Source of the DNA: Criibacterium bergeronii
GTDB taxonomy: Bacteria > Bacillota > Clostridia > Peptostreptococcales > Filifactoraceae
Length of the DNA stretch: 32,615 nt
Assembly (NCBI RefSeq): GCF_001693775.2
Contig: NZ_MBEW02000022.1
Coordinates: forward strand, 1-32,615
Direction: 5' to 3'
Within the stretch, counting starts at the first letter, position 1. Each line of letters opens with the position of its first letter. The notes below the pieces were generated by a model. That model was not told the DNA's origin and searched no databases. It was given only the letters and a program-made list of their open reading frames with translations. The position numbers and the translations under genes were made by a program. Shown here piece after piece: positions 8,319 to 14,964 of the stretch.

Positions 8319-9011
8319 TTAATTAAATTTTAAATTAGCAAAGTTTTTCATAAACCTAATACCATTTGTTATTTCTTGCTCTGTAACCTTTTTATTTTCA
8401 GGTTCTTTTTCGGTTTTTAATTCAATGATTTCGTCACATAAACCATTATTAAAGCAATCCTGAGCACTTAGCCATGTCTCACTATCTACCAAGCTATGAA
8501 GCTCCTTGGATGTGCCCTTAAATCGTTTTAGATACGTTTGCATAACTATTGAGTTATCTAATTTTTCCAAGGTGTCTGCAACTTCTCTTAAATCATTACA
8601 ATTTCCATAACCGAAGGTACTGGCACGATGTATCATCATTACAGTATTTTTAGGCATTTTAATTGTTTTCCCGGCCATAGCGATAAGAGATGCACCGCTT
8701 GCAGCCAAACCATCAATAATTACAGTGATATCCTTATCTAAGGTGTTCAAGTAATTAAAAATAGCCACACTGGCAAACACGCTGCCACCATAGCTATTTA
8801 TGTGTAGCTCAACGTTTTTAGTTTCAATTTCATCAAATAAATTTCTCACCCTTTCAGGAAAAATATACTCCCCATCTAAAGGCTCTCCACTCCACCAATC
8901 AAGCGGCTGTTCGTCTACAATATCACCATACATATAAACCTTTGTTATATCTTCATCTGTCTTTTTTGCCTCTAGCCTAAAATCAATTTTTTGTTTTTTC
9001 AAGATTTTCAC
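8319..9011 (-). CDS. ClpP-like prohead protease
   Basis: This serine protease trims the capsid scaffold domain and itself during head maturation. The ClpP pattern is clear: INSYGGSVFA (oxyanion loop, residues 72-80), GLAASGASLIAMAG with nucleophile Ser105, and MMIHRAST with His128. The C-terminal region GLCDEII matches the usual ending of the catalytic core. The indicated start is GTG at 9011; a TTG at 9002 has better spacing from GGGGGTGA and may be the true start. The gene overlaps the portal gene by 29 bases, a typical portal-protease-capsid order. Confidence 0.92.
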   Translation of the reverse strand: MKILKKQKIDFRLEAKKTDEDITKVYMYGDIVDEQPLDWWSGEPLDGEYIFPERVRNLFDEIETKNVELHINSYGGSVFASVAIFNYLNTLDKDITVIIDGLAASGASLIAMAGKTIKMPKNTVMMIHRASTFGYGNCNDLREVADTLEKLDNSIVMQTYLKRFKGTSKELHSLVDSETWLSAQDCFNNGLCDEIIELKTEKEPENKKVTEQEITNGIRFMKNFANLKFN

Positions 9012-10158
9012 CCCCTTTTTTAATTTCCTCTAAGGTTCCCAAGTTTTTAGTAAATAACCTAGTTTTGCCAAGTTCACCTCCAATTTCCTCCATATCAAGT
9101 AATTTTCTGTTATCATCAAGAGAATTCACTCCGTTTCTACTTAACAAATCAATAACCACAGCCATATCCTTTAGAGATATTTCCTTTATCCTTGATATAT
9201 CAACCTTCATATAGCTTTTCTCAAGATATGCACTTTTACCATAAAGCTTGCGGTTTATCTCAGCTTCAATAATATCTTTAATCGGTTTAATACCAACCAT
9301 TAGCGTATAATCTAAGCTATTATTTAAATCAGAAAAATCACCCTTCAAAAGCTTAGGCGAAAGCTGAAAAGCTATAGCGACATAATCAAACATATCATCA
9401 ATCAAGCTTCTAATATCCCTTGAGTCCGAGCCATTTTTATAAGTCTGATTAGTTAAGTCATTATATTTTAATCCATTTGTAAGAGGCAATAACGCAGCAT
9501 CCTCCGCCTTGAAAAAGGTTTTGAAATTTTCCTTCAGCAATTTGTCTAATTCCTCTTGAGCCTTTGGGGTTTGAGGATAATTGACTGGAATTTCTAACGT
9601 CCCACGTCTTGCGTTACTCCTTTTATAAGTATTTTTTGAATATTCAATTAATTTTCCGTAATCTTCAAAAAGCCCATTTATGACATCTGACATTTTCTTA
9701 TTGTGTAAAGTCAAATAAAAAACCTCAGACTCTTTAAAAACCTTGTTCATACTCAAATCACCTATCATAATATTTGAATATGTACTTTCAGTAAAAGCTC
9801 TTTGAGTCCTTGTAAATTCATCTGCAATATAAAACATAGCCCCCTGTTGCAAAATCAAGCATTCATTTTTGTAAATTAAATTATAGATAACCTTTCTCCA
9901 AAAGGTGTTCGCATTTTGATTTATGTTAGGCTCAATATTTAGCAGATAAAAGTTTGAATTTTGAATTTCTTTGCCCTTTTCAAAGGTCTTAAACGTTGCA
10001 ACTGAAAATATATTTGACATTAAATTTACAGCAGTTTCAACGGCTAAAGCCTTATAATTATATTTAGCCTCTAAAGTGCAATAGTTGTTTAAATCAAGCT
10101 TTCCGGTTTCCCTGTTAAAAATCGGAAATAAATTTAAAAACCAGCTAAAAAAACCCAT
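8983..10158 (-). CDS. Portal protein, HK97 family
   Basis: The 391-residue protein forms the dodecameric DNA channel at one capsid vertex. It has the HK97-type portal features: an AVETAVNLMSNIFSVATF helix near the N-terminus, a central region with YNLIYKNECLILQQG, the segment IAFQLSPKLLKGDFSDLNNS and the C-terminal RNGVNSLDDNRKLLDMEEIG. It lies between large terminase and protease. The ATG at 10158 follows AGGTGGTGAATT. Confidence 0.93.
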   Translation of the reverse strand: MGFFSWFLNLFPIFNRETGKLDLNNYCTLEAKYNYKALAVETAVNLMSNIFSVATFKTFEKGKEIQNSNFYLLNIEPNINQNANTFWRKVIYNLIYKNECLILQQGAMFYIADEFTRTQRAFTESTYSNIMIGDLSMNKVFKESEVFYLTLHNKKMSDVINGLFEDYGKLIEYSKNTYKRSNARRGTLEIPVNYPQTPKAQEELDKLLKENFKTFFKAEDAALLPLTNGLKYNDLTNQTYKNGSDSRDIRSLIDDMFDYVAIAFQLSPKLLKGDFSDLNNSLDYTLMVGIKPIKDIIEAEINRKLYGKSAYLEKSYMKVDISRIKEISLKDMAVVIDLLSRNGVNSLDDNRKLLDMEEIGGELGKTRLFTKNLGTLEEIKKGGENLEKTKN

Positions 10159-10178
10159 AATTCACCACCTTTCAAAAA

Positions 10179-11873
10179 TTAATAAGTGTAAACACCTAAA
10201 TTCATAGTATTTCCCTCTACTCCATAATCTTGTAAGTCATCATCAATAAGTGAGTGAAGGAAACAAAAAAAGCCATCAGTTTTACGCTTGATAGGCTCAA
10301 GCTTTAAATATGTTACATTTCCTTTTTTATCAACCTCACGCTTAACATTCCATACAAACCAACGCATTAATTTATCATCCTCTAACACTAAGGTTTTATT
10401 AGCAAATAACACATCAATCGTTGGAGCCACCTTATTATGCGAGTAACTACCGCTCCTAACCTCTATAATTTCGGGCAGCCCTCGTTTTTGTAAAGCCTCT
10501 TTAATCGCTTGTATTCTAAAGCTATCTGCTTTTATTTTGCTAACATAGTAGCCTTGCTTAGCTTGCTCATCAAACCAATCAGCAATTAAATCCGCTGAAA
10601 TAGTTGGATATTTATATGCAGGTACTATAGTTGCCCAGCCTTTTTTTACACATTCGTCAATATCAATATTAAACTTAGTAAGCTGTAAAGAGGTTTCATG
10701 TATAAAGGTATGCTGTCTAAAATATGTTTTGCCCTTATATTTCCATCTAAGACCTACACTTGCAAAGTCTCGCAGGTCAGCAAAGTCTATAGAACCTATA
10801 CATTCAACGCCCTTTAGGTCTAACCATTCATGACCTTGACAAGCAAAAATCAAATCATCCCACGTACAAACAGTTTTAACCTTTGAAACATAAGGCAAAT
10901 TCATTCTCTTAGTTATAAAAGCCTCTTTCATGCTCTCATTTTGTAGCATTTCATAGTATTGCGTTTCAATTTCCGTTTTTAAATCAGGACTGAAATCTAT
11001 CCTCAAATTTGCTTTTTCCCAAAGATAAGGTTTACCAACTTCTTGGATAGTATCAAGCTTAGCTATTATCGGCAAAAAACCCTTATGCTCAATTTCACCG
11101 CACAATATCTGCCTTGCCCTTTGCTTGTAATCATCAAGCACACCGTCTCTTACCTCGCCGTCAGTAGTAATATAAATCCTTCTTGGATAAGCAACCTTAC
11201 CAAGACCGCCGGTAAAAACCTTTATATTTTGATAATTTTCGTATGCGTGCACCTCATCAAAAATCACGCACCCCGGTCTACCCCCGTCCTTAGTGTTTGC
11301 ATTGGAAGTCTTATATTTTATTTCAGATTTCGTCTTTTTACAACGTATCTTTTGCAAATTGTAATCATAAATCCTTTTTCCCTTTTCTCCCATATCGCTT
11401 ATAACATCATAGCAATCCTGAAAAGAAGTCCTCGCCTGCTCCTCACTCATGGCCACAATATGTACGTGATATTTTTCCACCCCATAATTTGCCGAAGTCA
11501 TAAAAAAAGCAAGCGACGATATAAAACCGTTCTTGCCCCAGCCCCTGCCGGCCATTATAAAAATCTGATTAAAAACAAGCCTTAGATTATCGCAATTATC
11601 GGCGTTTTTATCATCATCAAAACCGCCCTTATAAAAAAGACCGAAAATAAGGCTCGCATAAAATTTCTGGTCAGGCATAAGCTTAAAAAAATATTTTTCT
11701 GTAATTTTTACATACTCTTCAACAATCTCAGGCTTAAAAATCACATTATCACTGTCTAATATCGGCTTTATAAATTTAATCAATTGCTTTTGCTCATTGC
11801 AAGTGTAATATTTGCCCTTTTCTACACAATCTATCCACTCCTGTAAATATTCATGATATTTTTTACCCCTCAT
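10179..11873 (-). CDS. terL: Terminase large subunit
   Basis: The packaging motor has an N-terminal ATPase and a C-terminal RNase H-like nuclease. A Walker A-like loop AGRGWGKNG lies near residue 110, and Walker B with the catalytic Glu is CVIFDEVHAYE near residue 207. The nuclease contributes GSIDFADLRDFASVGLRW and the late acidic cluster SLIDDDLQDYG. The length of 564 residues is normal for the Terminase_1 family. I place the start at the ATG at 11873, nine bases after AAGGG; a TTG at 11882 directly abuts that site and is less likely. It works with the small subunit just upstream and probably with the HNH protein. Confidence 0.95.
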   Translation of the reverse strand: MRGKKYHEYLQEWIDCVEKGKYYTCNEQKQLIKFIKPILDSDNVIFKPEIVEEYVKITEKYFFKLMPDQKFYASLIFGLFYKGGFDDDKNADNCDNLRLVFNQIFIMAGRGWGKNGFISSLAFFMTSANYGVEKYHVHIVAMSEEQARTSFQDCYDVISDMGEKGKRIYDYNLQKIRCKKTKSEIKYKTSNANTKDGGRPGCVIFDEVHAYENYQNIKVFTGGLGKVAYPRRIYITTDGEVRDGVLDDYKQRARQILCGEIEHKGFLPIIAKLDTIQEVGKPYLWEKANLRIDFSPDLKTEIETQYYEMLQNESMKEAFITKRMNLPYVSKVKTVCTWDDLIFACQGHEWLDLKGVECIGSIDFADLRDFASVGLRWKYKGKTYFRQHTFIHETSLQLTKFNIDIDECVKKGWATIVPAYKYPTISADLIADWFDEQAKQGYYVSKIKADSFRIQAIKEALQKRGLPEIIEVRSGSYSHNKVAPTIDVLFANKTLVLEDDKLMRWFVWNVKREVDKKGNVTYLKLEPIKRKTDGFFCFLHSLIDDDLQDYGVEGNTMNLGVYTY

Positions 11874-11894
11874 TTCAAACAACCCTTTTTATTT

Positions 11895-12233
11895 TTATAA
11901 CTCATCGTCTATATCGCAGGATTTTATATCAGCACCACGCAAACCAAGCTCACTTAAAATCTTAAGCATTTGAGCATTAGTCTTGTTTAACTCCGCAATA
12001 CTGTCATTTTTTTTGTATCCCTTTTGACCGCCACCGTTGTTGTATTCAACACTTACTCCCCTTTTTTCAATATCCTCTATCAGATTGTTTTTTATCTGCC
12101 ACAAAGACACATAATCATCAACAAGAGATATATAAAATTTTTGAGTGGCACCCTTTATCGCTAATTGGGCGATTAAATCATCTTTGATAATACTCTTCTC
12201 GTCTTTGATAACACCTTTGTCAACTTTTCTCAA
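11895..12233 (-). CDS. terS: Terminase small subunit, P27 family
   Basis: This DNA-recognition subunit of the packaging enzyme is 112 residues long. It has the P27-type pattern: IAQLAIKGATQKFYISLVDD, a YVSLWQIKNNLIEDIEKRG helix, and KKNDSIAELNKTNAQMLKIL followed by an acidic end. The only in-frame start is a TTG at 12233; the frame closes a few codons upstream (TGA) and has no ATG. The strong AGGAGG at 12400-12395 lies about 160 bases upstream, separated from the gene by tandem repeats that resemble the gene's own first codons (AAAGTTGACAAA...). The true N-terminus is therefore uncertain. Confidence 0.88.
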   Translation of the reverse strand: MRKVDKGVIKDEKSIIKDDLIAQLAIKGATQKFYISLVDDYVSLWQIKNNLIEDIEKRGVSVEYNNGGGQKGYKKNDSIAELNKTNAQMLKILSELGLRGADIKSCDIDDEL

Positions 12234-12250
12234 CTTTCCCCAACTCTTTT

Positions 12251-12362
12251 CTTGACTTTCATTACGTTTTTCTCACTTTTATCAATTTTTCTTGACTTTC
12301 ATTACGTTTTTCTCACTTTTATCAATTTTTCTTAACTTTTATTACGCTTTTGTCAACTTTTA
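12251..12362. repeat. Tandem 40-bp repeats upstream of the small terminase gene
   Basis: Two exact 40-bp copies (12251-12290 and 12291-12330, each starting cttgactttcattacg) are followed by a diverged third copy of about 32 bp (12331-12362). On the coding strand each unit resembles the first codons of terS. The unit is not a multiple of three, and stops occur in all frames across the array. Possible meanings are a terminase recognition site or a repeat expansion at the 5' end of the gene. Confidence 0.9.
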
Positions 12363-12399
12363 TTTTAGTTTTCTCATATTTTATAGTTATACAACCTCC

Positions 12400-12513
12400 T
12401 TTCATATCCCCCCATTATGCGAAAAAGCAATATTTCTCCACTCCAAGGCTACTGCCCCGTTCTCCTGCTTGATAGAAAAAATGATTTTTTTGTCTCCGGG
12501 GGTTGTTAATTTT
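12400..12513. other. Gene-free interval between HNH and terS, candidate cos region
   Basis: This stretch has no convincing gene. It contains two C-rich runs unusual for this AT-rich DNA (ccccccattatgcg near 12408 and the complement of AACCCCCGGAGAC near 12500). In HNH-type phages the cohesive-end site normally lies between the HNH gene and the small terminase gene, so the cut site is probably here. The exact cut cannot be read from sequence alone. Confidence 0.4.
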
Positions 12514-12825
12514 TTATTCAAATTTTTCTTTGTGTATTTCAATTTTTTGTTTATCTTTTCTGTATTTCGATATTCTTTCTGCTTTTTCAGGATGCAGCTT
12601 GTTATGACAAATACTGCAAACGCTTATTAAGTTATTGTCAGTCAGTGCAAGCTGCGGGAATTTGTCGTAATGCTTTTTGTGATGTACTGTTGTGGCTTTT
12701 GAGTATCTGCCTTTGTGCTTGCACAGTTGGCACTCGAAGTTGTCTCTTTGTAATATTTCTTTTCTCTTGTCTTTCCAAGATTTGGTTTTATAAAATTTCT
12801 TGTTGTATTTTTTTAAATAATCCAT
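12514..12825 (-). CDS. HNH endonuclease (phage packaging type)
   Basis: The 103-residue protein has a zinc ribbon of two pairs, CQLC and CSIC, flanking the HNH core TTVHHKKHYDKFPQLALTDN, and ends ICHNKLHPEKAE. Next to terminase genes, such proteins (HK97 gp74-like) stimulate terminase cleavage of cos DNA. I choose the ATG at 12825 (MDYLKKYNKK) because GGTGAT lies four bases upstream; a GTG at 12852 would add 9 residues but has no ribosome site. The end of the methyltransferase-like gene lies 27 bases upstream. Confidence 0.88.
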   Translation of the reverse strand: MDYLKKYNKKFYKTKSWKDKRKEILQRDNFECQLCKHKGRYSKATTVHHKKHYDKFPQLALTDNNLISVCSICHNKLHPEKAERISKYRKDKQKIEIHKEKFE

Positions 12826-12851
12826 TTGTATCACCGCTGAAAAGTCAAACA

Positions 12852-13682
12852 CTATTTTAAATTATTTACTATCTCTTGCTCTCTTTGACTGAGCTTGAAA
12901 ATATAAGCTTCAAGTTCTTCAAGTTCTTCAAGTTCTTCAAGTTCTTCAAGTTCTTCAAGTTCTTCAAGTTCTTCAAGTTCTTCAAGTTCTTCAAGTTCTT
13001 TTTGTTTACTTTTAGATATCAAAAAACCACCTCCATATATACCTTTTTTATATTTTCTTTGTTCATCCAACGTTCTTATAAAATGGCACTCGTCTTCTTT
13101 TAGCGTGAATTCTCGACCTTTGTTTATTGTCTTTTTTAGCCTGCTAGCCGTTATAATGTCTTTTGGGTATGTATATTTTGGTAATGCCTTTTTATCAGTC
13201 TTTTTTTGCGCGTCCTTTATTATTTTTTTTAATTCGCATGAAGTTCTAATCAAGTATTTATCTAAATTAGTAATAAAGGAAGTTTTGACATTTGCTCCAT
13301 TTTCATATATTATCTCAGAATCTGTTATTATATATTTTTTACCTTTTGTATTTGATGAAAATATTGTCAAAGCTGGGGCAAATAAAAAGAACTTAATATT
13401 ATTTTTTATATAAAAATCGCATATCTTGGAAAGTATACTGAAAGGCGGGTTATCTATTACAACACAGTTTTCCGAGTAGTCATAATTTTCATAATCTCCA
13501 CCTGGATAAAAAGGTCTTATTATTTTTTTATCTTGCAGTTTGTATTCTTTTACAACCCAATCTTTTATAGCTTCATACATTTTTGGTGGCGTATAACAAT
13601 CATCTGTCGTCTTTTTAGGTTTGAATTTTTCTACAAACCCATCATAATCTTCAAATTTTTCTTTTTTTATATTTGTAATCAT
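12852..13682 (-). CDS. Putative DNA methyltransferase-like protein (DNPPF motif) with an EEL repeat
   Basis: A 276-residue protein with VVIDNPPFSILSKICDFY near residue 77. The DNPPF signature is the catalytic motif of N6-adenine/N4-cytosine methyltransferases. Before it lies CYTPPKMYEAIKDWV and IRPFYPGGDYENYDY. A classic FxGxG cofactor loop is not evident, so activity is uncertain. Families of this kind are common in Firmicute phages. Near the C-terminus ten 9-bp repeats encode an uninterrupted Leu-Glu-Glu stretch, then QREQEIVNNLK. The ATG at 13682 has GGAG upstream and is preferred over the TTG at 13697. A terminator hairpin lies immediately upstream, so the gene needs its own transcript or read-through. 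Confidence 0.7.
   Translation of the reverse strand: MITNIKKEKFEDYDGFVEKFKPKKTTDDCYTPPKMYEAIKDWVVKEYKLQDKKIIRPFYPGGDYENYDYSENCVVIDNPPFSILSKICDFYIKNNIKFFLFAPALTIFSSNTKGKKYIITDSEIIYENGANVKTSFITNLDKYLIRTSCELKKIIKDAQKKTDKKALPKYTYPKDIITASRLKKTINKGREFTLKEDECHFIRTLDEQRKYKKGIYGGGFLISKSKQKELEELEELEELEELEELEELEELEELEELEAYIFKLSQREQEIVNNLK
12911..13000 (-). repeat. Ten perfect copies of a 9-bp unit (caagttctt)
   Basis: Ten identical 9-bp units run without interruption inside the methyltransferase-like gene and encode a Glu-Leu-Glu tripeptide repeat. Because the unit is three codons, copy-number changes by slippage would alter protein length without shifting the frame. Confidence 0.97.
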
Positions 13683-13693
13683 ATTTTTCTCCA

Positions 13694-13725
13694 ACAAAAA
13701 AGCACTCCCAAATATTGGAAATGCT
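13694..13725 (-). terminator. Terminator separating early genes from the methyltransferase/late genes
   Basis: On the minus strand AGCATTTCC, a 7-base loop and GGGAGTGCT form a 9-bp stem with two G-U pairs, followed by TTTTTTG. It lies immediately upstream of the methyltransferase-like gene and would stop transcripts arriving from the early region, unless an antiterminator or a downstream promoter is used. Confidence 0.7.
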
Positions 13726-13757
13726 TATAAAAAAATTAAAAATATTAAAAAAAACTG

Positions 13758-13794
13758 TTGACTTTTACGCACCGTAATGATATAATTATATCAT
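13758..13794 (+). promoter_or_regulatory. Strong sigma-A promoter with an 18-bp palindrome over the -10
   Basis: A TTGACT box (13758-13763), exactly 17 bases of spacer and TATAAT (13781-13786) with an extended TGA before it make a near-consensus promoter. The -10 is embedded in a perfect palindrome, ATGATATAATTATATCAT (13777-13794), a good operator candidate. Because it is palindromic, the same extended -10 also reads on the minus strand. The ribosome site AAAGGAGGTGA follows just downstream. Confidence 0.85.
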
Positions 13795-13811
13795 CGAAAG
13801 GAGGTGAACAA

Positions 13812-13913
13812 GTGTTAGAGATAATAATAACAGTAGCTAACCTAGTAACAGCGATAATCAATTTGACCACTGCTTACCTGCTGTACAAGTCAGCTACCAA
13901 AGGGGAAAAATAA
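13812..13913 (+). CDS. Tiny hydrophobic membrane peptide (33 aa), toxin/holin-like
   Basis: A GTG at 13812 sits four bases after a near-perfect AAAGGAGGTGA and encodes 33 residues: MLEIIITVANLVTAIINLTT and then a short YLLYKSATKGEK tail. One hydrophobic helix followed by a basic C-terminus is the architecture of type I toxins and holin-like toxins (Fst, TxpA, Hol_Tox types), but I see no clear family match. It is the first gene of a plus-strand cassette inside a minus-strand prophage. The strong promoter and ribosome site suggest high expression in the lysogen unless the palindrome or an antisense RNA represses it. It is too short for routine gene finders. Confidence 0.7.
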   Translation: MLEIIITVANLVTAIINLTTAYLLYKSATKGEK

Positions 13914-13934
13914 TTCCCCTCCCTCGTATGAGGG
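13901..13934. other. Two adjacent hairpins at the end of the 33-aa peptide gene
   Basis: AGGGGAA...TTCCCCT (13901-13920) contains the stop codon in its loop, and CCCTC-GTAT-GAGGG (13921-13934) follows at once. Neither has a T run after it, so they look like RNA-stability or antisense-pairing structures rather than simple terminators. The C-rich and G-rich arms can also pair across the two hairpins. Confidence 0.6.
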
Positions 13935-13942
13935 TTAAGCAT

Positions 13943-13971
13943 ATTATACCTCTAACATAAATATTATGCAA
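13943..13971 (-). promoter_or_regulatory. Candidate antisense promoter facing the peptide gene
   Basis: On the minus strand TATAAT (13948-13943) lies 17 bases after TTGCAT (13971-13966). A transcript starting near 13936 would be antisense to the 3' end of the 33-aa peptide mRNA and begin with the two hairpins. This geometry matches type I toxin-antitoxin pairs such as TxpA/RatA, but a -10 match in AT-rich DNA is weak evidence. Confidence 0.35.
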
Positions 13972-14049
13972 CTGCTAATACTTATAATATCATTATCAGC
14001 TTTAGTACTCGGCATAGCAGCTTTTATTAAAGTAAGAAAGGCTAAGTAA
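13966..14049 (+). CDS. Second tiny membrane peptide (27 aa)
   Basis: ATG at 13966 encodes MQLLILIISLSALVLGIAAF then IKVRKAK, a single hydrophobic helix with a basic tail. No good ribosome site precedes it, so translation may depend on the upstream gene or be weak. It ends 3 bases before the start of the 61-aa gene, suggesting translational coupling. The two peptides in a row could be a pair (for example two membrane toxins, or a toxin with a membrane partner), but no family is recognised. Confidence 0.5.
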   Translation: MQLLILIISLSALVLGIAAFIKVRKAK

Positions 14050-14052
14050 CTC

Positions 14053-14238
14053 ATGGATACTAAACAAATCAAGCTTGTACCTAAAAAAGCCGGTAACGGC
14101 TATGTGTCAAGCTATACAGTCAACATCTCGGTAACAGAAGCTATGGAATTAGGATTTATCAACGAAGATAAGACTATAAACAAAATAGAAAAGGTTATTA
14201 CCGGTGACAGCTTGATAATTAGAAAAGCCCCAATTTAA
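14053..14238 (+). CDS. Small AbrB/SpoVT-like protein (61 aa), possible regulator or antitoxin
   Basis: The 61-residue protein reads MDTKQIKLVPKKAGNGYVSS, then YTVNISVTEAMELGFINEDK and ends ITGDSLIIRKAPI. The order strand, ISVTEAMELG helix, then a GDSLIIRK strand resembles the swapped-hairpin AbrB fold of transcription regulators and antitoxins (MazE-like), although the match is by eye and short. It is the last gene of the plus-strand cassette and is followed at once by a perfect terminator. Its natural target would be the palindrome over the cassette promoter. Alternatively it is an unrelated small conserved phage protein. Confidence 0.65.
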   Translation: MDTKQIKLVPKKAGNGYVSSYTVNISVTEAMELGFINEDKTINKIEKVITGDSLIIRKAPI

Positions 14239-14249
14239 GGGGCTTTTCT
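14221..14249 (+). terminator. Terminator of the plus-strand cassette
   Basis: AGAAAAGCCCC, a 7-base loop and GGGGCTTTTCT form a perfect 11-bp stem with the stop codon of the 61-aa gene in the loop. The right arm is T-rich and further T residues follow. The symmetric A and T tracts mean it may work in both directions. Confidence 0.8.
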
Positions 14250-14354
14250 TTTATATATGAAAGAAGATATTCCGTTACTGCATATTTTCACACTATCATT
14301 ATATATCATAAAGTTTTCTCCGGTGTTGCAAGTTTTATAATGACTTTTTGTAAT

Positions 14355-14482
14355 TTAGTTATGTCTTTTATTATCAATTCCGCATTTATCGCAAGGTATG
14401 CAATAAATATTTACATTTTGATTTCCTCTACCTTTTCCTATTCTGATATTGCCCTGTTTTGCACTAATTCAGATTTTGTCAT
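14355..14482 (-). pseudogene. Frameshifted small CxxC protein gene after the late regulator
   Basis: An ATG at 14482 overlaps the stop of the ArpU-like gene (ATGA) and starts MTKSELVQNRAISE before a stop. The neighbouring frame continues with GNIRIGKGRGNQNVNIYCIP and CDKCGIDNKRHN. Together they look like one small zinc-binding-type protein of about 45 residues, broken by a single frame change near 14440. Either the gene is dead, or a frameshift is used. The 115 bases between this relic and the plus-strand terminator contain no gene I can support. Confidence 0.45.
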
Positions 14483-14868
14483 ATTAAAGAAAACCTCCCA
14501 GCTAATTTATAAATAAATTTAGTTTTATATCTGCTGTATGTCGTTCTGTCAGCATCCATTGGATAAGGTTTCCCAAACTGTATATTATCCCATATTCCGC
14601 TTCTATATTCTGCCGGTATCTCAAGTAAAGTTTTATCAATTATGTCAATTTCTGTCAAGTATTTTTCTCTTTTTATTACCTTGCTTGCAACTTTATCGCT
14701 TATGCCACCGTCTTTTGGAAGTCCATCATAAGAGAATGTGCGTTCTTCTAAAATATCATCAGCCAGACGTTTTAACCTATAATAATCTCTTACCTTCCAC
14801 AAGGTTATGTGGTATACCTGTCTTGGTAAGATATATTTAGTTCCTTTTATTCTTTGATAATCCCTCAA
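14479..14868 (-). CDS. ArpU/RinA-like late transcription regulator
   Basis: The 129-residue protein begins MRDYQRIKGTKYILPRQVYH, contains TLWKVRDYYRLKRLADDILE, a central segment with SDKVASKVIKREKYLTEIDI, and the C-terminal helix-turn-helix-like IPAEYRSGIWDNIQFGKPYP with DRTTYSRYKTKFIYKLA. This layout (a small helical protein with a sigma-region-4-like end) is that of ArpU/RinA-type late-gene activators, which sit at the end of the early operon. It probably turns on the packaging, head and tail genes. The start is TTG at 14868; the GGGTGGG upstream is rather distant, so the start is not firm. Confidence 0.65.
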   Translation of the reverse strand: MRDYQRIKGTKYILPRQVYHITLWKVRDYYRLKRLADDILEERTFSYDGLPKDGGISDKVASKVIKREKYLTEIDIIDKTLLEIPAEYRSGIWDNIQFGKPYPMDADRTTYSRYKTKFIYKLAGRFSLI

Positions 14869-14905
14869 AACACAATCCCACCCTTAATTTAATACCTCTA
14901 TTGTC

Positions 14906-14956
14906 TTATTGTCTTTGATGTTTTTCGTCCCAAGCTCTAAACTTAATTTTTTTCAT
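14906..14956 (-). pseudogene. Relic of a YopX-family gene (16 codons)
   Basis: Behind a good GAGGCGG site an ATG at 14956 encodes MKKIKFRAWDEKHQRQ and stops. MKKIKFRAWD is the hallmark N-terminus of YopX-family phage proteins, normally well over 100 residues. The rest seems deleted, with only about 40 bases before the next gene. This is a remnant rather than a functional gene. Confidence 0.55.
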
Positions 14957-14964
14957 TTTCCGCC

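Noticed and set aside
11043..11585. 180-codon plus-strand frame opposite the large terminase
   Set aside because: It lies wholly within terL, which has clear motifs, and has no ribosome site or recognisable sequence.
12251..12362. Tandem repeats considered as a CRISPR array
   Set aside because: Units are directly adjacent without unique spacers and there are no cas genes.
12876..13103. Plus-strand frame with a Phe-Phe-Lys repeat
   Set aside because: It is the complement of the 9-bp repeat in the methyltransferase-like gene; there is no start signal.
14239..14354. A 24-codon minus frame (MIYNDSVKICSNGISSFIYK...)
   Set aside because: It has a fair ribosome site but no similarity and runs into the cassette terminator; too weak to list as a gene.
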